Source of the DNA: Streptomyces sp. M92
GTDB lineage: Bacteria > Actinomycetota > Actinomycetes > Streptomycetales > Streptomycetaceae
NCBI RefSeq assembly: GCF_028473745.1
Contig: NZ_CP101137.1
Location: 6,386,001-6,450,000, forward strand
Direction: 5' to 3'
Length of the DNA stretch: 64,000 nt
Shown: in pieces, positions 34,402 to 43,088 of the stretch
Layout: each line of letters starts with the position of its first letter
How positions within the stretch are numbered: the first letter of the stretch is position 1
Program-made: the position numbers and the translations under genes
The notes under the pieces: generated by a model
Database searches by the model: none
What the model was told of the DNA's origin: nothing
Seen by the model: only the letters and a program-made list of their open reading frames with translations

Positions 34402-36843
34402 ATGGCACAGGGCACGGTCCAGGTGACGCACACCGGCACCTCGCGGTGGCGGCGCCGCACGGGTGAGTACGCATCGCTCGCCGCCGCCCTGGAGGCCGCG
34501 GCCGACGGTGACGTCCTCACCGTCGCCCCCGGGACCTACCGGGAGAATCTCCTCGTCCACCGGGCGGTGACCCTGCGCGGGCCCGAGGGCGGGCAGGGTT
34601 CGGTCCGGATCGCCCCCGTGGACGGCGTTCCGCTGACCGTGCGCGCCTCGGCGGTGATCCAGGACCTGCACGTGGAGGGCCAGGACGCGGCGGCGCCCGC
34701 GGTGCTCGTCGAGGACGGCGTGCCGGAGCTGCTGGGGCTGAGGGTGGTCGCGCGTTCCGCCTCCGGGATAGAGGTGCGCGGCGGCGCGCGTCCCACGGTG
34801 CGGCGCTGCGTCGTCGACAATCCGGCCGGTGCCGGCGTCGCCGTCGTGGACGGCGGGGGCGGCGTGTTCGAGGAGTGCGAGATCGTCTCCGCGGGGCAGG
34901 CGGGTGTCACGGTGCGCTCCGGCGCGCACCCCCGGCTCGACCGCTGCCGGGTGCACCACGCCTCGGGTTCGGGCCTGACGGTGACGGGTGAGGGCTCCGC
35001 GCTGGAGGCCGTGGGCTGCGAGGTCTACGAGGTGCGGGGCAGCGGCGTGCAGGTGACGAACCGGGCCACCGCGCACCTGACCGACTGCGACGTGCACCGC
35101 ACCACCGGCGACGGCGTCACCCTCGACACGGACGCGGTGCTCACCCTCGCCGACTGCCGTATCCACGACGTCCCGGAGAACGCGGTCGACCTGCGCTCCC
35201 GCTCCGTCCTCACCCTGACCCGCACCAGCGTGCGGCAGTTCGGGCGCAACGGACTGTCGGTGTGGGACCCGGGCACCCGCGTGGACGCCAACCAGTGCGA
35301 GATCTTCGACAGCACCGGTGACTACCCGGCGGTCTGGGTCAGCGACGGCGCCACCGCGGTGCTCGACTCCTGCCGGGTGCACGACGTGCCGGACGCGTTG
35401 TTCGTCCTGGACCGCGGCTCGCGCGCGGACGTCGTGGACAGCGACCTCTCCCAGGTGCGCAACACGGCCGTGTCGGTGAGCGACGGCGCCACCGCCCAGC
35501 TCGACGACTGCCGCATCCGGGACGCCGCCACGGGCGCCTGGTTCCGCGACCACGGCAGCGGCGGCACGCTGAACAACTGCACCCTGGACGGAAACCGCAC
35601 CGGTGTGATCGTCACCAAGGGCGCCGACCCCACCATCGAGCGCTGCACGGTCGACTCCCCCTCGGAGGCCGGCGTCTACGTGTCGGCCGGCGGCCGCGGG
35701 AGTTTCCTGAACTGCCGCGTGACCGGCAGCGCAGGGTACGGCTTCCACGTGATCGACGGCTGTCGTACGACGCTCCGGAAGTGCCGCACGGAGCGGTGCG
35801 CGCGGGGCGGGTACGAGTTCGCGGACGGCGGCGCGGAGGCGGGCCGCGATGCCGGTCCACTCGTCGAGGACTGCACCAGCGACGAGAGCGCCGGCCTGAC
35901 CGCGCCCGCCTCGCCGGAGCCGGCCGTGCAGACGGTGAGCCAGACACCCGGCCTGCTGGGCTCCATCCCCGGGCAGCGCAGCACCGAGCAGGAGCCCCTG
36001 ATCGCCGGTACCGAACCACTGGAACCGGCACGGACCTCGAAGGCCGTACTGGGCGAACTGGACGCTCTCGTCGGCCTGGACAGCGTCAAGCGCGAGGTCA
36101 GGGCCCTCACCGACATGATCGAGGTGGGCCGGCGGCGGCAGCGGGCCGGTCTGAAGGCCGCCTCCGTCAAGCGCCACCTGGTGTTCACGGGCTCCCCCGG
36201 CACCGGCAAGACGACGGTCGCCCGGCTGTACGGCGAGATCCTCGCCTCCCTCGGCGTGCTGGAGAAGGGGCATCTCGTCGAGGTGTCCAGGGTCGACCTG
36301 GTCGGTGAGCACATCGGCTCCACGGCGATCCGCACCCAGGAGGCGTTCCAGCGGGCGCACGGCGGTGTGCTGTTCATCGACGAGGCGTACGCGCTCTCCC
36401 CCGAGGACGCCGGCCGGGACTTCGGCAAGGAGGCCATCGACACGCTGGTGAAGCTGATGGAGGACCAGCGGGAGGCGGTCGTGGTGATCGTCGCCGGGTA
36501 CACGGCGGAGATGGAGCGCTTCCTGTCCGTCAACCCCGGCGTCGCCTCCCGTTTCTCACGCACCATCACCTTCGGCGACTACGGCCCCGGGGAGCTGCTG
36601 CGGATCGTGGAGCAGCAGGCCGACGAGCACGAGTACCGGCTGGCGCCGGGCACGGCCGAGGCGCTGACGGAGTACTTCACGGCGCTCCCGAAGGGCCCGG
36701 CCTTCGGCAACGGCCGTACCGCCCGCCAGACGTTCGAGGCGATGGTGGAGCGGCACGCGAGCCGGGTCGCCCAGCTCGCCGACCCGAGCAAGGACGACCT
36801 GACCCTGCTCTACGCCGAGGACCTGCCGGACGTGCGGTCCTGA
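34402..36843 (+). CDS. Right-handed beta-helix / CbxX-type AAA+ ATPase fusion
   Basis: The 813-aa protein has no signal peptide. Residues about 20-500 form a right-handed parallel beta-helix (NosD/PbH1 type): repeated units such as VLVEDGVPELLGLRVVARS, GVTVRSGAHPRLDRCRVHH and ALFVLDRGSRADVVDSDLS, with a ladder of DxCxxxD/CRIHD-like turns every 22-24 residues. A linker with PGLLGSIPGQ follows, then a CbxX/CfxQ/EccA-type AAA+ module (about 555-813): ELDALVGLDSVKREV, Walker A GSPGTGKTT (about 597), Walker B VLFIDEAYAL (about 655), sensor VIVAGY and the Arg finger region PGVASRFSRTI. It is a cytosolic ATPase whose helix probably recognises a partner. Relatives of the ATPase half serve type VII secretion and Rubisco activation. 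The ATG at 34402 is the first sensible start. It overlaps the convergent lipase-like gene by 34 bp. Confidence 0.9.
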   Translation: MAQGTVQVTHTGTSRWRRRTGEYASLAAALEAAADGDVLTVAPGTYRENLLVHRAVTLRGPEGGQGSVRIAPVDGVPLTVRASAVIQDLHVEGQDAAAPAVLVEDGVPELLGLRVVARSASGIEVRGGARPTVRRCVVDNPAGAGVAVVDGGGGVFEECEIVSAGQAGVTVRSGAHPRLDRCRVHHASGSGLTVTGEGSALEAVGCEVYEVRGSGVQVTNRATAHLTDCDVHRTTGDGVTLDTDAVLTLADCRIHDVPENAVDLRSRSVLTLTRTSVRQFGRNGLSVWDPGTRVDANQCEIFDSTGDYPAVWVSDGATAVLDSCRVHDVPDALFVLDRGSRADVVDSDLSQVRNTAVSVSDGATAQLDDCRIRDAATGAWFRDHGSGGTLNNCTLDGNRTGVIVTKGADPTIERCTVDSPSEAGVYVSAGGRGSFLNCRVTGSAGYGFHVIDGCRTTLRKCRTERCARGGYEFADGGAEAGRDAGPLVEDCTSDESAGLTAPASPEPAVQTVSQTPGLLGSIPGQRSTEQEPLIAGTEPLEPARTSKAVLGELDALVGLDSVKREVRALTDMIEVGRRRQRAGLKAASVKRHLVFTGSPGTGKTTVARLYGEILASLGVLEKGHLVEVSRVDLVGEHIGSTAIRTQEAFQRAHGGVLFIDEAYALSPEDAGRDFGKEAIDTLVKLMEDQREAVVVIVAGYTAEMERFLSVNPGVASRFSRTITFGDYGPGELLRIVEQQADEHEYRLAPGTAEALTEYFTALPKGPAFGNGRTARQTFEAMVERHASRVAQLADPSKDDLTLLYAEDLPDVRS

Positions 36844-39353
36844 CAGTCCGCCGTCCCGTCGTCCGCCGCGGGGACCGAGGAGGGGTCGCCGGTGTGACGG
36901 GGTGCCGGCACCTCCGGGCGCAGGCGGGCGAGCAGCCGCCGCCGTTCCTCGGCGAAGGCCGGGTCGGCCTGGTAGTCGGAGTGGCCGAGGATCGGCGCGG
37001 GCAGCGGGTGGAGTCCCGTGCGGCCGTACGTCAGGGGGTCCTTGAGGGGTGGGTGGTCCACCGAGGGGCCCGAGTCGCCGGGCAGTCGCATCGGGCCGCC
37101 GATGGGGTCGGTGCGCCGGTACAGGTTGCGCCAGCAGTCGACCTCCTCGTGCAGGGAGCCGAGCGCCGCCGGTCCGAAGTGGGCCGGGAACCAGCGGCCG
37201 TACAGGCGCTCCAGCGGGGAGCCGTAGGTGAGCAGTGCGACCCGTCTGCGGGCGGGCGGCTCCAGTTGCCAGGCGGCTGAGGCGGCGAGGACGCTGCCCT
37301 GCGAATGCCCGGAGATGACCAGCCGTCCGCCGGTGGCCCGGGTCCAGGTCGCCATCCGCCAGGTGAGGTCGGGCACCGCGCGCTCCGCGTAGCAGGGCGG
37401 CGCGAAGGGGTGGGCGGCGCGCGGCCAGAAGGTGCCGACGTCCCACAGGATGCCGATGGTGCGCCGCGCGGAGGCGTCCTTGTAGGCGCGCCTGCCCCAG
37501 GTGACGAACAGTATGAAGCCGAGGCCGATGAGCCAGGACCCCAGTGCCTGCGCGGTCTGGACGGCGCCGTGCACGACGGCGTACGTCCCGCGCGCGGCGT
37601 CGGCGGGCACCTGGTCGGTCACCAGGGCGCCGGCCAGGGCCGCGGTGCCGAGCAGCAGCGTGGTCGCGGAGACGACGGCGACCAGGAGAGGCGCCCGGTC
37701 GGTGAGGGTGGCCAGGGCGCGGGTGAGCGCGATGCGCCGGGTGCGCCCGGAGTCCCCGGCCTCGCCGGGGTGGTCGTCCTCGATGTCGGCCCGTTCGGCG
37801 CGGGCCAGGCGCCAGGTGTGGCGGGCGAGCACGGCGCACAGCAGCAGGACGACGACGAGCAGCGGCGGGATGACGGACGCCTGCCAGGTCAGCAGGACCG
37901 GCGGCCCGTCGATGGAGGTGCCGGTGCCGTCCAGCCAGTCGGCGACGCGCTGGGCGACGCCGCCGGACATCACCCCGCCCAGCGCGCAGGCCAGCATCGC
38001 GACGGACGGTCCGCCGAGACCCCGGATGGCGGCCCGGGTGTCGGGGCTGCTGCGGTGCAGCACGTGGGCGACCACGGCGAGGACGAGGACCAGCAGGCCC
38101 TGGACGAGGGCGATGCCGCCGAAGGTCATGTCCCCGGGCAGCCGCCCGGCGGACGACCACTGCGGGCGTGACCAGCCGCCGTACAGCACGGCGAGGGCGA
38201 ACAGCACGAGGGCGGCCAGCGGCAGCAGCCGTACGAGGCGCTCGTCGAGTTCCCGGTCGAGGCGCCGTTCGCTGCGGCCCCGGCGGCAGACCACCGCGAC
38301 CACGGCGACCGCCCCGGCGGCCAGTGCCGCCACCAGGAGCCAGCCCAGTGTGTCGAGGGCCGCGGGTCCGCCCGGCCGTCGGTCGAAGCGGGCCGCGGGC
38401 GCGCCGACCGCCGCGGCGACGGTCAGGAGGGCGGCGGCGGTGTGCGCGGCGCGCAGCCGGGCCACGAGCCGCCGCCCGTACCAGAACCCGGGCCGGCCGA
38501 GGGCGGTACGGGCGGGGTCCTCCCCCGGAGCCGACTCGGGCCCGGACTCCGGACCGGACCCGGGACCGGGCTCGGGGCCGGACTCGGGACCAGGCTCGGG
38601 GCCGGACTCGGGACCAGGCTCGGGGCCGGACTCGGGGCCGGACTCGCGGTCCATCGGCTGCTGGGACTCGTAGGCCCGCCAGGTACGCAGCGACAGGTAC
38701 CACAGCAGGCCGGTGAGCACCGCGGGCACCGCGGCCGCGAGGGCGAGCCTGCGGCCGGGCGTGCTCCACCAGCCGCCGTCCGACATCACCGGCGACAGGA
38801 AGCCCAGCCAGGAGTGCCGCTCGGCACAGGCGCGCGTGCCCGCGCACTGCCAGGCCACGAGGTCGAGCGCGACCTCGCAGGCCCCGGCGACCAGCATCAC
38901 CGTCAGGGTCAGCCCCGCCAGCCGCACCAGCAGCCCGTAGAGGCGGACCGTCCGGGTCCGGCCGTGCGCGGTGGGCCGCATCCAGTGGGCGAGGTTGACC
39001 ACCATGAACGGCAGGAGCAGCAGCCACAGCGCGCGGGTGCCGTTGCCGGAGGTGAGGTTGCACCAGACGTACGCCTCCGGCACCGGCCTGCCCCGGTAGT
39101 CCTCGGGCCGGGACTCGGCGTCGGCGTCCTCGGCGCGCCGGAAGACGGCCGCGATGTGGTCGCCGGTGACCCGCACGGTCCGCGGATCGTCCAGCATCTC
39201 GGCGGGCGTGGTGCCGCCCACTCCGTGGACCAGGAGTTCCAGGGCGGTGCCGCTTCTCCCGTCGCTGCTCCCGTCGCCTCTCCCGGCCGCCCCGTCACGC
39301 GGTCCGGGCGCGGCCCGCCCGCCCGTCCCGGCCCGCTCCTGCGCCTGGTCCAC
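36810..39353 (-). CDS. Large multispanning membrane protein with a C-terminal lipase-like alpha/beta domain
   Basis: The 847-aa protein has an N-terminal segment with ALELLVHGVGGTTPAEML (an alpha/beta-hydrolase-like HGVGG oxyanion turn), about nine to ten membrane spans through residues 110-600, and a C-terminal nucleophile elbow GRLVISGHSQGSVLAAS (about residue 683) followed by LLTYGSPLERLYGRWFP. The HGVGG and GHSQGS motifs belong together in one hydrolase fold split by the membrane insert. An acidic Pro-Glu repeat (about 235-275) lies in a cytosolic loop. Substrate unknown; a lipid or ester is likely. The GTG at 39353 (VDQAQERA) has GGGGGA 9 nt upstream; longer frames run into the DeoR gene and are rejected. 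The stop at 36810 lies inside the AAA+ gene. Confidence 0.85.
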   Translation of the reverse strand: MDQAQERAGTGGRAAPGPRDGAAGRGDGSSDGRSGTALELLVHGVGGTTPAEMLDDPRTVRVTGDHIAAVFRRAEDADAESRPEDYRGRPVPEAYVWCNLTSGNGTRALWLLLLPFMVVNLAHWMRPTAHGRTRTVRLYGLLVRLAGLTLTVMLVAGACEVALDLVAWQCAGTRACAERHSWLGFLSPVMSDGGWWSTPGRRLALAAAVPAVLTGLLWYLSLRTWRAYESQQPMDRESGPESGPEPGPESGPEPGPESGPEPGPGSGPESGPESAPGEDPARTALGRPGFWYGRRLVARLRAAHTAAALLTVAAAVGAPAARFDRRPGGPAALDTLGWLLVAALAAGAVAVVAVVCRRGRSERRLDRELDERLVRLLPLAALVLFALAVLYGGWSRPQWSSAGRLPGDMTFGGIALVQGLLVLVLAVVAHVLHRSSPDTRAAIRGLGGPSVAMLACALGGVMSGGVAQRVADWLDGTGTSIDGPPVLLTWQASVIPPLLVVVLLLCAVLARHTWRLARAERADIEDDHPGEAGDSGRTRRIALTRALATLTDRAPLLVAVVSATTLLLGTAALAGALVTDQVPADAARGTYAVVHGAVQTAQALGSWLIGLGFILFVTWGRRAYKDASARRTIGILWDVGTFWPRAAHPFAPPCYAERAVPDLTWRMATWTRATGGRLVISGHSQGSVLAASAAWQLEPPARRRVALLTYGSPLERLYGRWFPAHFGPAALGSLHEEVDCWRNLYRRTDPIGGPMRLPGDSGPSVDHPPLKDPLTYGRTGLHPLPAPILGHSDYQADPAFAEERRRLLARLRPEVPAPRHTGDPSSVPAADDGTADCQDRTSGRSSA
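38540..38652. repeat. 24-bp tandem repeats encoding ESGPEPGP in the lipase-like gene
   Basis: The unit GGGACCAGGCTCGGGGCCGGACTC and variants repeat about four times, giving (ESGPEPGP)n on the minus strand. The copies are nearly identical at the nucleotide level, which suggests recent slippage. Confidence 0.85.
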
Positions 39354-39641
39354 TGTCTTCGCTCCCCCGGTGACGTGCCGTCGGCTGTGTATGTGCGGGC
39401 ACAAGGATCTCCGCTCAGCGGGCGCCGTACACCCCTCGGCACGGAATCTCCCAGAACTGTGTGACAGGTGACGCCGGGACGGGACTGCCGTGACATGTGC
39501 GCGACGGACAGGCGGTGGCGCGGCCCGTGCCGGGGCGTGCGAGGATGGGACGTCCGCGCACCGGTGCGGGGTGAGTCCCCGGTCGGAGCGGGTGCGCCGG
39601 GCGAGTCGGGCGGTTTTGCGGCGAAAGGACCGGGAGCGTAC

Positions 39642-40469
39642 GTGAGTGAGAATCCGAACCTCCTCGCGGAGCAGCGGCGCGCCCTGATCCTGGACGAGGT
39701 GCGCCGCCGGGGCGGGGTCCGGGTCAACGAGCTGACCCGCAAGCTCGGCGTGTCGGACATGACGGTCCGTCGCGATCTGGACGCGCTGTCCCGGCAGGGC
39801 GTGCTGGAGAAGGTGCACGGCGGCGCGGTCCCCGTGATGGAGGCGAGCACGCACGAGCCGGGGTTCGAGGCCAAGTCGGGTCTGGAGCCGACCGCCAAGG
39901 AGGACATCGCGCGGGCGGCGGCGGAACTGGTCGCGCCGGGCGCGGCGATCGCTCTGTCGGGCGGTACGACGACGTACGCGCTGGCGCACCGGCTGGTGGA
40001 CGTGCCGGATCTGACGGTGGTCACCAACTCGGTGCGGGTGGCGGACGTGTTCCACGTGGCGCAGCGCACCTCGGGGGCGCGGCAGGGCACGGCCACGGTG
40101 GTGCTCACCGGTGGTGTGCGCACTCCGTCGGACTCGTTGGTGGGGCCGGTCGCCGACCAGGCGATCGCGACGCTCCACTTCGACGTGCTGTTCCTCGGTG
40201 TGCACGGGATATCGGCGGAGGCCGGCCTGTCTACGCCGAACCTCGCGGAGGCCGAGACCAACCGGCGGCTGGTGCAGTCGGCGCGGCGTGTGGTGGTGGT
40301 CGCCGACCACACCAAGTGGGGTGTCGTGGGCCTGAGTTCGTTCGCCGCGCTGGAGCAGGTGGACACGCTGGTGACCGACGCCGGTCTGCCCGCGGACGCC
40401 CGTGCGGAGGTCTCGGAGCATCTGGGGCTCGTGGTGGCGGGCGAGCCGGAGACGGACGCGGCCGGCTGA
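39642..40469 (+). CDS. DeoR-family transcriptional regulator
   Basis: The 275-aa regulator has an N-terminal DeoR helix-turn-helix (RRGGVRVNELTRKLGVSDMT, VRRDLDALSRQGVLEKVHGG) and the C-terminal sugar-phosphate sensor domain with ALSGGTTTYALA, VVTNSVRVADV, VVLTGGVRTPSDSLVGP and VVVVADHTKWGVVGLSSFA. Such proteins repress sugar or polyol catabolic genes until a phosphorylated sugar binds. The GTG at 39642 has GGGAG 7 nt upstream. There is no catabolic gene next to it: downstream is an SRPBCC protein 141 bp away and upstream the divergent lipase-like gene, so its targets are probably elsewhere. Confidence 0.92.
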   Translation: MSENPNLLAEQRRALILDEVRRRGGVRVNELTRKLGVSDMTVRRDLDALSRQGVLEKVHGGAVPVMEASTHEPGFEAKSGLEPTAKEDIARAAAELVAPGAAIALSGGTTTYALAHRLVDVPDLTVVTNSVRVADVFHVAQRTSGARQGTATVVLTGGVRTPSDSLVGPVADQAIATLHFDVLFLGVHGISAEAGLSTPNLAEAETNRRLVQSARRVVVVADHTKWGVVGLSSFAALEQVDTLVTDAGLPADARAEVSEHLGLVVAGEPETDAAG

Positions 40470-40610
40470 TCCCGGGCGGCGGGGGCCGGCGGCCGTGGAC
40501 CGCCCGTGGCCTCCCCGGCCCCGCTGACACCCGGCGTGCCCCCGGCTATCGTGGCGCCACCCGTCCGACCGTCCGCGTCCGCGGCTTCGCTCAAGGGGGT
40601 TGTTGCGTCC

Positions 40611-41084
40611 ATGGCTCACCGTCTGCGTCCGGTGGGGACCGGCTTCGTCGAGACCGCGCCGGTACGGCTGGTCTTCGCCCGCGAGATCTCCGCCGCCCCG
40701 GACCTGGTCTTCCGCGCGCTCGCCGAGGACGTGCCGGGCTGGACCGCCTGGTTCTCGGCGGTGACGTACGCCCGGCCGGTCCGCGAGGGGGCCGGGCGCG
40801 AGATCCGGCTCAGGGGCGGTACGCGCTTCCTGGAGACGGTGCTGACGGCCGAGCGGCCCGAGGTGTACGCGTACCGCGTCGACGTCACCAACGCGCCCGG
40901 GGCCCGGGCCATGGTCGAGGAGTGGCGGCTGGCGCCGGCCGGGAACGGCACGCGTGTGCAGTGGACGTTCGCGGCGGACGGCACGCCGCTGTTCCGCTTC
41001 GTGCTGAACCGTGCGCGTCCCGGGCTGGGACGGGCCTTCCGGAACGCGGTCACGTCGCTGGACAGGCGGCTCGCCCGCCCGTAG
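40611..41084 (+). CDS. SRPBCC (polyketide cyclase/START-like) protein
   Basis: The 157-aa protein has the usual small-ligand-binding fold: FVETAPVRLVFAREISAAPD, LVFRALAEDVPGWTAWFSAV (strand, helix, strand), VYAYRVDVTNAPGARAMVEE and VQWTFAADGTPLFRFVLN. Members are lipid carriers, cyclases or uncharacterised. AAGGGGG lies 11 nt before the ATG at 40611. No obvious partner; the neighbouring PLP gene is convergent. Function unknown beyond the fold. Confidence 0.88.
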   Translation: MAHRLRPVGTGFVETAPVRLVFAREISAAPDLVFRALAEDVPGWTAWFSAVTYARPVREGAGREIRLRGGTRFLETVLTAERPEVYAYRVDVTNAPGARAMVEEWRLAPAGNGTRVQWTFAADGTPLFRFVLNRARPGLGRAFRNAVTSLDRRLARP

Positions 41085-41105
41085 CGGGTCCGCCGCCGCT
41101 CGCCG

Positions 41106-42230
41106 TCAGCCGGCCCAGGTGCCCGTCCGCAGCAGGGATTCGATCGTCGCCGTGTACGGCCCGATGTCCAGGCCCTGTCCGGCGAGCCAGGCGTCCGAGT
41201 AGTACTTGTCGAGGTACCGGTCCCCCGGGTCGCACAGCAGGGTCACCACGCTGCCCTGCCGTCCCTCGGCCACCATCTCGGCGACGATCCTCAGCGCGCT
41301 CCACAGCCCGGTGCCCGTGGAGCCGCCCGCCTTGCGGCCGATGGCCCGCTCCAGGGCCCGGACGGCGGCGACGCTCGCGGCGTCCGGCACCTTCATCATG
41401 CGGTCGATCGCGCCGGGCACGAAACTCGGCTCCATCCGGGGCCGGCCGATGCCCTCGATCCGCGAGCCGCGGTCGCAGACGACGTCCGGATCGCCGGTGG
41501 TCCAGCCCTCGAAGAAGCAGGAGTTCTCCGGGTCGGCGACGCACACGCGGGTGTCGTACTGCATGTAGTGCACGTAGCGCGCGAGGGTCGCCGAGGTGCC
41601 GCCGGTGCCGGCCGTGGCGACGATCCACGCCGGTTCGGGAAACCGCTCCAGGCGCAGCTGACGGAAGATCGACTCTGCGATGTTGTTGTTGCCGCGCCAG
41701 TCCGTGGCGCGTTCGGCGTAGGTGAACTGGTCCATGTAGTGGCCGCCGGTCTCGGCCGCGAGACGTGCGGACTCCTCGTACATCCGGCGGGAGTCGTCCA
41801 CGAAGTGGCACTGTCCGCCGTGGAACTCGATCAGGCGGATCTTCTCGGTGCTGGTCGTGCGCGGCATGACGGCGATGAAGGGGACGCCGATCAGCTTCGC
41901 GAAGTACGCCTCGGAGACGGCGGTGGAGCCGCTGGACGCCTCGATCACGGGGCGGTCCGGCCGGATCCAGCCATTGCACAGGCCGTACAGGAAGAGCGAG
42001 CGGGCGAGCCGGTGCTTGAGGCTGCCGGTGGGGTGGGTGGACTCGTCCTTCAGGTACAGGTCGATGCCCCAGCGCTCCGGCAACGGGAAGAGCAGCAGGT
42101 GGGTGTCGGCCGAGCGGTTGTTGTCGGCCTGGACCTTGCGCACGGCTTCCTTCAGCCAGGCCCGGTACTCGGTGTCGCTGTGGTCGACGTCGAGGTTGGC
42201 GCCGCTGCGGGTCTGCCGGGGGGTGCTCAC
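41106..42230 (-). CDS. PLP-dependent cysteine synthase-family enzyme, Cds1-like L-cysteine desulfhydrase
   Basis: The 374-aa fold-type II PLP enzyme has the Schiff-base Lys in HPTGSLKHRLA (about residue 72), the phosphate loop ATAGTGGTSATLAR, and the substrate loop EASSGSTAVSEAY. The block GIDLYLKDESTHPTGSLKHR, LARSLFLYGLCNGWI (two parts) matches the actinobacterial Cds1 type, which degrades cysteine to sulfide, pyruvate and ammonia, rather than CysK. The GTG at 42230 follows AAGGAG by 7 nt. In-frame starts up to 42315 are possible, but the predicted promoter (42313-42340) puts most of that into the leader. Assignment of the reaction is from memory of the family. Confidence 0.87.
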   Translation of the reverse strand: MSTPRQTRSGANLDVDHSDTEYRAWLKEAVRKVQADNNRSADTHLLLFPLPERWGIDLYLKDESTHPTGSLKHRLARSLFLYGLCNGWIRPDRPVIEASSGSTAVSEAYFAKLIGVPFIAVMPRTTSTEKIRLIEFHGGQCHFVDDSRRMYEESARLAAETGGHYMDQFTYAERATDWRGNNNIAESIFRQLRLERFPEPAWIVATAGTGGTSATLARYVHYMQYDTRVCVADPENSCFFEGWTTGDPDVVCDRGSRIEGIGRPRMEPSFVPGAIDRMMKVPDAASVAAVRALERAIGRKAGGSTGTGLWSALRIVAEMVAEGRQGSVVTLLCDPGDRYLDKYYSDAWLAGQGLDIGPYTATIESLLRTGTWAG

Positions 42231-42312
42231 GACGAGGCTCCTTACGCTCGCGCCGACGACGCTTCGCGCGGCCGACGCCTCGATCATATGCGCCTTCAGC
42301 ACGCTTCTCACC

Positions 42313-42340
42313 TGCATAAACACACCTTTGGGCGCCTCAA
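42313..42340 (-). promoter_or_regulatory. Promoter of the Cds1-like gene
   Basis: On the minus strand TTGAGG (42335-42340) and TATGCA (42313-42318) are spaced by 16 bp. The start near 42306 gives a leader of about 76 nt with an AAGGAG site before the GTG at 42230. Confidence 0.6.
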
Positions 42341-42581
42341 AGGCAGCACTGGGGCGCGTCGGGCGGCCGGGCGGGGGCGCATTCGCGCGAGTGCTCCGGT
42401 CGCCTCCGGAAAGGGGCGGCGCGTACTGGTGCTCGGCGCGCGGTGCGGGCAGACTGCCAGCGGGCGGGACGGGATTCCCGGGGGTTCCCGCCGCGGGCGC
42501 ACACTGGAGCACGACACGAGCCGGTACCGGGCCCAGCGAGGAGCACGGTCCGGCGACCGACGGGCACGAGGGGGCGACGGC

Positions 42582-42905
42582 ATGGCGGAGCCGGAGTTCA
42601 GGGCCACGGGGGTGCGGATCGGCAAGCGGTTGCGTTCACTCACCCGGGCCGGGACGGTCCGGATCAGCGGTGGCAGGGTGGAGTTGCTGACCAGCTACGG
42701 CAGTGAGATCGACAGCGCCCCGGTGCAGGCGGTGCGCGCCTCCCGGCCCTGGTTCGCGCCCGAGGACCGCGCCCTCGCCGACCTCAACGGCAAGCGGTAC
42801 CTGCTCACGCTCGGCGAGCGGGACCCCGCGCCGGGTGAGCCGGGTCCGCCGGCGGCCCGCCGCTTCATCGAGGCGGTGCGCAGGGCGGCCGGGCGACGCG
42901 CTTGA
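42582..42905 (+). CDS. Conserved hypothetical 107-aa protein
   Basis: A small basic soluble protein: RATGVRIGKRLRSLTRAGTV, RISGGRVELLTSYGSEIDSA, ASRPWFAPEDRALADLNGKR and a C-terminal helix FIEAVRRAAGRRA. I recognise the pattern as one found downstream of Cds1-like genes in Streptomyces but know no function. GAGGGGG lies about 8 nt upstream of the ATG at 42582. It precedes the anti-sigma-type ATPase gene by 183 bp. Confidence 0.75.
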   Translation: MAEPEFRATGVRIGKRLRSLTRAGTVRISGGRVELLTSYGSEIDSAPVQAVRASRPWFAPEDRALADLNGKRYLLTLGERDPAPGEPGPPAARRFIEAVRRAAGRRA

Positions 42906-43088
42906 GATGTCCGTAAGTTGCGGTGCCTCACCCCTTGCGTCACGCTGGTCTCACGTCACTCTGGGTTTACCGGCGATAACGCTGCGAACCAGCCCGCCGG
43001 CCATGACAGCAGGCGGCGGCGCGCCGCGTGCGACCTGCTGGATCCGAACTCCGTGTTCTTCCGGACCTCTAGTCGGGGAGTCGCAGCC

